From positions 2,049,939 to 2,082,624 of the forward strand of contig BFEA01000192.1 in the NCBI GenBank assembly GCA_003427395.1: 32,686 nt of DNA, given 5' to 3'. This document shows, piece by piece, positions 27,965 through 32,686 of the stretch. Made by a program: the position numbers and the translations under genes. Position 1 is the stretch's first letter; each line of letters starts with the position of its first letter. A model generated the notes under the pieces. That model searched no databases. It saw nothing but the letters and a program-made list of their open reading frames with translations, and was not told where the DNA came from. Origin of the DNA: Chara braunii. Taxonomy: Eukaryota > Streptophyta > Charophyceae > Charales > Characeae.

Positions 27965-28908
27965 AAGCAAGAGATCTAAGGCCTAAAACCCTATCTGCTC
28001 ACAAGGAGGACGTCCAAGGTTTTTCGGCAGGAAGGCCTTTGTGATTCCTATTCATTTCTTAATATTCCTACGATTTTCACAATGAAGTTTGATTTACCAT
28101 TTACATAGACTTCCCTACTCCTACTTGCTATAAACCTGTGCCATATATCATGGATGATAGATTTCCCTCATGCACATGTATGACAAGTCCTAGGGGAGGA
28201 AGTTATGCCATTGGCAAAATAGCAGCACATAAGCTCACAGTTATATACCATTCTCCTTCAAAGGATTCTTGGTTCAGAGAAAAAAAATCTTAACAAGACA
28301 GCTGTTGAAACGGTTGCAACTGAAGAAAGGATGACATACCCATGATACAGGAGGTGATTCCGTCAAAGGATTTTGAAACTGAGGTGGAGGGAGTGCAAGA
28401 GAGTAGTCACCCCCCTCAAGGGATGCCACATAGATTGCAAATCACCACTGGGTGTCAATGAGCCGAAATTATAAGCCAAAAATTTGGCAAAGTTAGAAAT
28501 CAGTGGTCCAAAGGTCCACAAGTTTACGGGTCAGGGTTGTCACCTGGTGAAAATGTGTCTGCCATGGAGAGGCATCAGTCCAAGGGGTCCAGTCCCTGTG
28601 CATCTTCACTGAAAGACGTAGCCATCCAGATTCGATGCAACTTGGGCCAGAAGCTTGTCTATGATTGTCTGGGCCAAGTTAAATGGTTTGGATGAATCCC
28701 AGCCGCAAATGGACATGCACCTCAGCTGCTTGACCAGTCCAATTCAGGTCAGCCCACAGTGCCCACACTCAAATACTGAGCTTCCCAAATCAATACGCCT
28801 TCTGGAGTTCCTTCTGGAGTAGGAATTCGAGTGCAGCATTCTGGTGCTCTGCTCTGACCGCACCAGAGGAGGGTGAGCATCACCAACATCTACAGTGGCC
28901 CAGTGGGA
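27965..28908. other. Unassigned; contains one long hairpin
   Basis: No protein is recognised. AACTTGGGCCAGA (28639-28651) and TCTGGGCCAAGTT (28668-28680) form an inverted repeat with 12 of 13 pairs around a 16-nt loop. TTTTCGGCAGGAAGG at about 28020 resembles the 5' word of the 122-bp repeats, but alone it is weak. Confidence 0.5.
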
Positions 28909-29019
28909 CTACCGTCTTCCAGGGAATAGAACACCCGGTCATTATCGCTGCATCTGGACTGAAAATTGCCCCAAATACAGCTATAATGACCAGGTGTTCT
29001 ATTTGGGTGAAGACAGTAG
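28909..29019. mobile_element. MITE family copy 2
   Basis: This 111-bp foldback has long arms. The left arm, CTACCGTCTTCC..AATAGAACACC, runs into GGTCATTATCGCTG. The right arm, reverse-complemented, reads CTACTGTCTTCACCC then AATAGAACACCTGGTCATTA. The arms cover roughly 45 bp each. GGGA abuts the left end and overlaps the right end, a possible short target duplication that cannot be fixed unambiguously. No transposase is encoded. Confidence 0.8.
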
Positions 29020-30552
29020 GGAGCGTCAGGGAAGGCTACCACTATGGACAGGAGGAGGAATGTGGAGATGCCAGGAAAGGAGGAAGAAGAGGCTTCATCA
29101 AAGGTACGGGCATGTGGGTGGACGTCTTGCATACATGGTGAAGGAGAGAAGGCTGCTGCCATCGCCACCACCATAGCTGACAAGCTGGTACAGGCGAGCA
29201 CCAGCCCAATTAGTGCTGAGAGGGATTGCGTATTGAAGAGATGTCTGGTTGACACATACAACGGGAAGGGTTGCTGGAGTTTCAGCATTCATAGTTGGTG
29301 AGACGTCATTCCCTGAGTAGAGAGGCATTGTAGACATTCTAAAGGTAGCACTTAGCGAGAGAGAAGGAGGTCTGATGCTGCAGCTGCGGATCAGCCAAGT
29401 GGCCTTGAACTCCGGCAATACCAACTTAATAAATTATTCTCCATAGCATTACTACATCCATCGGGCCCCTGGAACCACGGCTCCATGCCTGGGGCCCACA
29501 GGTACCATGAACAAACAGGGCCCCAAGTTCCTGTTTGCCCCATCAGTGCAAAATGACTGACCGTCTGTCTCCGGAAAGCCCGCGAGGGAGAAAGAAAGTG
29601 TTTGGCAATTGCGGGATCATCTGGGTGTATCAGGGCTTCAATTAGTTAATTATTGTTACTCTTGTCCAGTTATTGTCTCTGTTTGGTTTGTGCCGATGTC
29701 CTCATCCGAGAATTCAGTCTTGTCTTATCTGGCACTGCAGAGTTTCCAAGTCACACCGAGCTCATTGCACAACAGATTAGATCAACTGCAACCAAATCTG
29801 TTCAGTAACTTCAGTTCTCTTCTTCTATGCTTGAAATACTGATGCCGAAAACACTGATTGAACTCTTCATGTTTGTTGCATGGCATGCTTTAAACCCTTC
29901 TTGCCTGCCTAACAGGATGTGTGCCGATGGCAATTTCTTGGGGTGACAGCATTGTTGTGGCCGGAAACGATTGCAAGGTGATAATGCATTCAACCGGGTT
30001 TCCATGATTGTCGGTACATAGCTCTAGATATCAACTTTGGCATTCCAATAAACTGATTGTGAAGGCTGAGGACTCGGAATGGATATGGCTGCAGTGTAGG
30101 CTCAGCTTCAGAGTATTGTGATGTATATTGGACAGGGTGTCACTCGGGGGACCTCTTACCCAAAGTGACCGGCCAGCAGCAGATGGCATCTTGTGTGTGT
30201 GCAAAATTGAGCCCGAGCGATGATTCTCCAGGCTTGCCAAAGAGTCTAATCTATTTCGGTGACCTCAACTGCTGCGGCTACATTCAACTAAACCACCAGT
30301 ACATGGGCCCAGCCAAGTTGAGAATCCAATTGAGCTCCACTAAAATTTTGGAGGCTCGGGACATGGCATCCGAAGGGCCAGTGTAAAAAAACATTGTCCC
30401 GCCGTCAGGTGGCGCTAGCACCAGCCCTGAGACAAAAAAAAATAAAAATCATCTGGCCCCAGGCAGGCCCCGTCCCGAGTCCCGAACTGCGAATTCTCCA
30501 GATGTACTTGCTGTTGGCTAATCTCACTCACTAGCTCAGCATCGAGTTCAAG
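29020..30552. other. Unassigned region
   Basis: Open frames are short and none matches a family that I can recognise. I see no tRNA, no LTR landmarks and no clear tandem repeat. This is the longest stretch of the window for which I can say nothing specific. Confidence 0.5.
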
Positions 30553-30622
30553 GACTGAATGAGAACCCCCCGTCCCCCACAAAAAAAAAAAAAAAAAAAA
30601 AAAAGCCCGACTGAATGAGAAC
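30553..30622. repeat. A24 tract flanked by 14-bp direct repeats
   Basis: GACTGAATGAGAAC occurs at 30553-30566 and 30609-30622. Between them is a 42-bp insert containing CCCCCCGTCCCCCAC and 24 A (30581-30604). This looks like a very short retroposed tail with a target-site duplication. Confidence 0.65.
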
Positions 30623-31533
30623 GGATTCGATCTACAATACAACATGTCAGACATATCTGCCTTTCAAGTTCCACCAGAGTACAAGTCAACGATTTATGAT
30701 TTTTGTGATTTGGAATGGTGGTAGCGAAAAGTTGGAAAGCAAAAAAAGGAAAAAAGGATGGCGTAGCAGGAAAAGAAGGGAAAATTGGGAAATACATTGT
30801 ATTGTAAATCGAATCCGTCCTCGTTCAGCCCCCGAAGCTCAAAGTCTCAAACACTGTTCAAGTTCCACGTTGAAATGTCAAGTAAATTTGAGGCTGACTC
30901 AGAGGTGCTAATTACGTTGCTTAATATTCCTGTTTGGTGAAACGTGTGAGTCCAATCTTAAACATCAGTGATTCTAATTTTCAGCATCAAGGAGTATTTG
31001 TATTTCCCCTCCTATCAAGGGGTAGTTCCCCTCCTTTAAGGTACATGGGCATTCAAATCAATAACTGACTGTCTCCAGCAGTTTTCAAGCCTGAAGGTAA
31101 TGTGCCAGGCCTCACTTTTGTGCACAGGTAAGTTGTTTGGCCTTACTTGCTTGGTTTGGTGAGTGGACTCTGCTTTCATTCATTTTCTCCATGCTCTGGG
31201 CATTCATTAGGTGGTGAATGACTCCTTTGTGGATTGAGTCGCACATCATTTCTGTTCAAGATTACACTTGGATGCTTCATGTGACACCTCCAGGCAGGAT
31301 ACAGAAGTACCAGAAATCAGTCAAGGTTGGCCCTCTCGATTCAACATTGCAAATTGCCAGAAAACAACTATGCTTTGAACTCCGCACCACAATGGCCGTC
31401 CCAAAAACAAATAAAAATAAATCAATCAAGAGTCAATCAGGATTAAACCCAGTGATCCGAATAGCATAAGTCAATGGACTGCAATAAGACACTGATGAAG
31501 ACAGTCAGAACGGATTGGCAAACCAAGGGGCTG
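30623..31533. other. Unassigned region
   Basis: No feature is firmly supported. A splice-donor-like CAGGTAAGTTG lies at about 31127. An 83-codon frame (31218-31469) ends about 65 bp before the LINE endonuclease start and could be the tail of a LINE ORF1, but it has no motif that I recognise. Confidence 0.35.
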
Positions 31534-31785
31534 ATGATCCATAGCTGGAACATCAATGGCTTGGGAAACGTCCTGATCGAGGAAGACAAACTTCGAGACA
31601 TCCGGTTGGGCCTCACAGAACGAAGAAATTGAAACCAGACATCATCCTATTTCAAGAAACCCACCTATCCAAACTCACAAACCACGCCAGAATCAAGAGG
31701 ACAGTGGAAAAGAGTTCGGGCGGCTGTCCTTTCACACTAGGGTCCAACAAAGAGGGCCTGACCAAACGAGGTACAGCAATCCTTC
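31534..31785 (+). pseudogene. LINE (L1-type) endonuclease fragment
   Basis: The frame from ATG 31534 reads HSWNINGLGN..KLRDI, the opening of an apurinic-type endonuclease that nicks target DNA for non-LTR retrotransposons. After a frameshift between about 31609 and 31622, another frame continues with KPDIILFQETHLSKL, containing the catalytic Glu of the QET motif. Only the first ~80 residues of the domain are present. The sequence stops at a T-rich tract (31786-31799), where another retroposon appears to have inserted. No RT domain is in the window. Confidence 0.75.
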
Positions 31786-31981
31786 TTTTTTTTTTTTTTA
31801 CATAAAACAGAACCTTATGGCTCTGGCTCCTTTTCCATTCTGGGGAGCATCAGTCCAGTTCCTTTTTTTTTTTTTTTTCAGTTCCTCAGATTCGATCCCG
31901 GTGTCCACTGGGTAGTAGTCGGGCGTTGTAACCTACTGGGCTGGCTCCTTTTCCATTCTGGGGAGCATCAGTCCAGTTCCT
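31786..31981 (-). mobile_element. tRNA-derived retroposon flanked by a perfect 41-bp direct repeat
   Basis: An identical 41-bp sequence occurs at 31823-31863 and 31941-31981. Between them, on the minus strand, lies a 77-bp insert (31940-31864) starting CCCAGTAGGTTACAACGCCC. It has an A box (CAGCCCAGTAGG, overlapping the repeat edge) and a B box (GGGATCGAATC), and it ends in 15-16 A. That is the plan of a tRNA-derived SINE or a retroposed tRNA with target duplication. A second T-tract (31786-31799) beyond the left repeat may be the tail of an earlier insertion of the same kind. The cloverleaf is imperfect, so a working tRNA is unlikely. Confidence 0.65.
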
Positions 31982-32317
31982 ATTTCACCGGCAAGTCGAA
32001 GGAAATACATGAAAGACTCACACACGCTCTTCCCCTTTACTGTAGGAGAGTTCAAGGGTCAGCATTGATCACTTCTCGCCGGAAGGATGTACCAGCCCTC
32101 ACCCCTGTCTAAGTTAACCTATTTTCTTACGTTTGGTTGCTTCTACCTGTGGAATTGCTTGGATGGGTCACGTCTCACCTGTTCCTCTCAGCTCTTTGAC
32201 TGCCTGATTCTCATTAGGTACTGGAACTGCAGACTTGTCCTTCCCCTTGGGGTTTACATGGCCGTATACCCTCTCCTTTCTAGTTTCTGCTGTCTATGAT
32301 TGCTTATAAGTTATAGA

Positions 32318-32319
<2 letters not shown>
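31982..32319. other. Unassigned sequence
   Basis: No coding or RNA signal was recognised between the tRNA-derived retroposon and the T-tract. Confidence 0.4.

Positions 32320-32345
<26 letters not shown>
32320..32345. repeat. Poly-T tract (26 T)
   Basis: A pure T run, probably the A-tail of a minus-strand retroposon. No head was identified in the remaining 340 bp. Confidence 0.85.
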
Positions 32346-32348
<3 letters not shown>

Positions 32349-32437
32349 CCACCACTACCTTTCCCAGGCAAACTCAATGTCCATCTAGTAGCCTACTCCT
32401 GAAAACACGGGGCTCGGGGCAGGGTTGGAGGCCAACG

Positions 32438-32480
32438 AAAAAAAAAGAAAAAAAAAGAAGAAAAAAAAAGAAAGAAAACG
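32438..32480. repeat. A/G-rich low-complexity tract
   Basis: Runs of A broken by single G (AAAAAAAAG units) look like a degenerated A-tail or microsatellite. The sequence after it to the window end shows nothing that I can name. Confidence 0.75.
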
Positions 32481-32686
32481 AAGAGTCCCCACTCCAGGGA
32501 TGTCGGGAAAGGCCCTCACGAGGGTGGAAGTTGTACCAGTGCTTGGACGAATGTATCTGGCTACTATGTCGGAAAAGGGATTGCAGGTCGTTTTTCTTTT
32601 CTTTTTGTTTTGAAATCCTTGTAGTGCCCTGCCAGCCAGGCAGGGCGTGTTTCACGGGTGGCATGTAACTGTCTCACTGCTGTAGC

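Noticed and set aside
28895-29288. Open frames on both strands over MITE copy 2 with similar peptides
   Set aside because: The similarity arises because the MITE is palindromic; not evidence of coding.
1-32686. CRISPR arrays, bacterial operons, rRNA genes, organelle genes
   Set aside because: Looked for and not seen; the content is eukaryotic nuclear repeat DNA.

Overview
This window reads as transposon-dense nuclear DNA from the green plant lineage. I found no intact host protein gene. The evidence for the lineage is: Ty3/Gypsy chromovirus-type integrases; primer-binding sites complementary to initiator tRNA-Met; plant-type 'TTTCGGCAGC' tandem repeats; non-LTR, SINE-like and MITE-like debris; and a U6 snRNA sequence whose 5' stem-loop and 3' end resemble plant U6. 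The integrase wording and the very repeat-rich context remind me of charophyte algae such as Chara. That organism guess is inference, not proof.

Layout. 1-2.4 kb: non-coding, with a duplicated TATA-type promoter unit. 2.7-3.35 kb: a ~122-bp tandem repeat with an alternating two-unit order. 3.56-4.44 kb: about ten short hairpins that share one loop sequence while their stems vary in a compensatory way. 4.4-7.1 kb: unassigned sequence with two diverged ~180-bp duplications and several strong splice-donor-like sites. 7.1-7.3 kb: a U6 snRNA (minus strand) just downstream of a tRNA-like A/B-box segment. 7.5-12.75 kb: two 5'-truncated Gypsy elements in tandem on the plus strand (A, then B). 12.7-14.9 kb: unassigned sequence with a TTAA-flanked foldback MITE-like element. 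14.96-16.75 kb: a plus-strand 5' LTR with its PBS, facing a minus-strand LTR/PBS of another family. 18.0-24.9 kb: the most complete element (D, minus strand: gag, PR, RT, RNase H, IN, 3' LTR), decayed throughout. 25.0-27.3 kb: integrase plus 3' LTR of element C (plus strand), divergent from D. 27.3-32.7 kb: unassigned sequence with two copies of a ~115-bp MITE, a LINE endonuclease fragment, a tRNA-derived retroposon and homopolymer tracts.

Relationships. A and C belong to one Gypsy family and B and D to a second; the LTR at 14958-15928 belongs to the D family. None can encode a working polyprotein. Besides frameshifts and stops, D has lost the first RT aspartate, the protease DTG glycine and the integrase glutamate, and A has an altered RNase H aspartate and a deleted integrase zinc finger.

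Most interesting signals: (1) the covarying hairpin array at 3559-4440; (2) a U1-5'-end-like motif (equivalently an antisense splice donor) present in every LTR-like sequence seen here in LTR-sense orientation; (3) the tRNA-like plus U6 arrangement; (4) stop codons in the decayed ORFs that are amber at seven positions where the sister copy has Gln.
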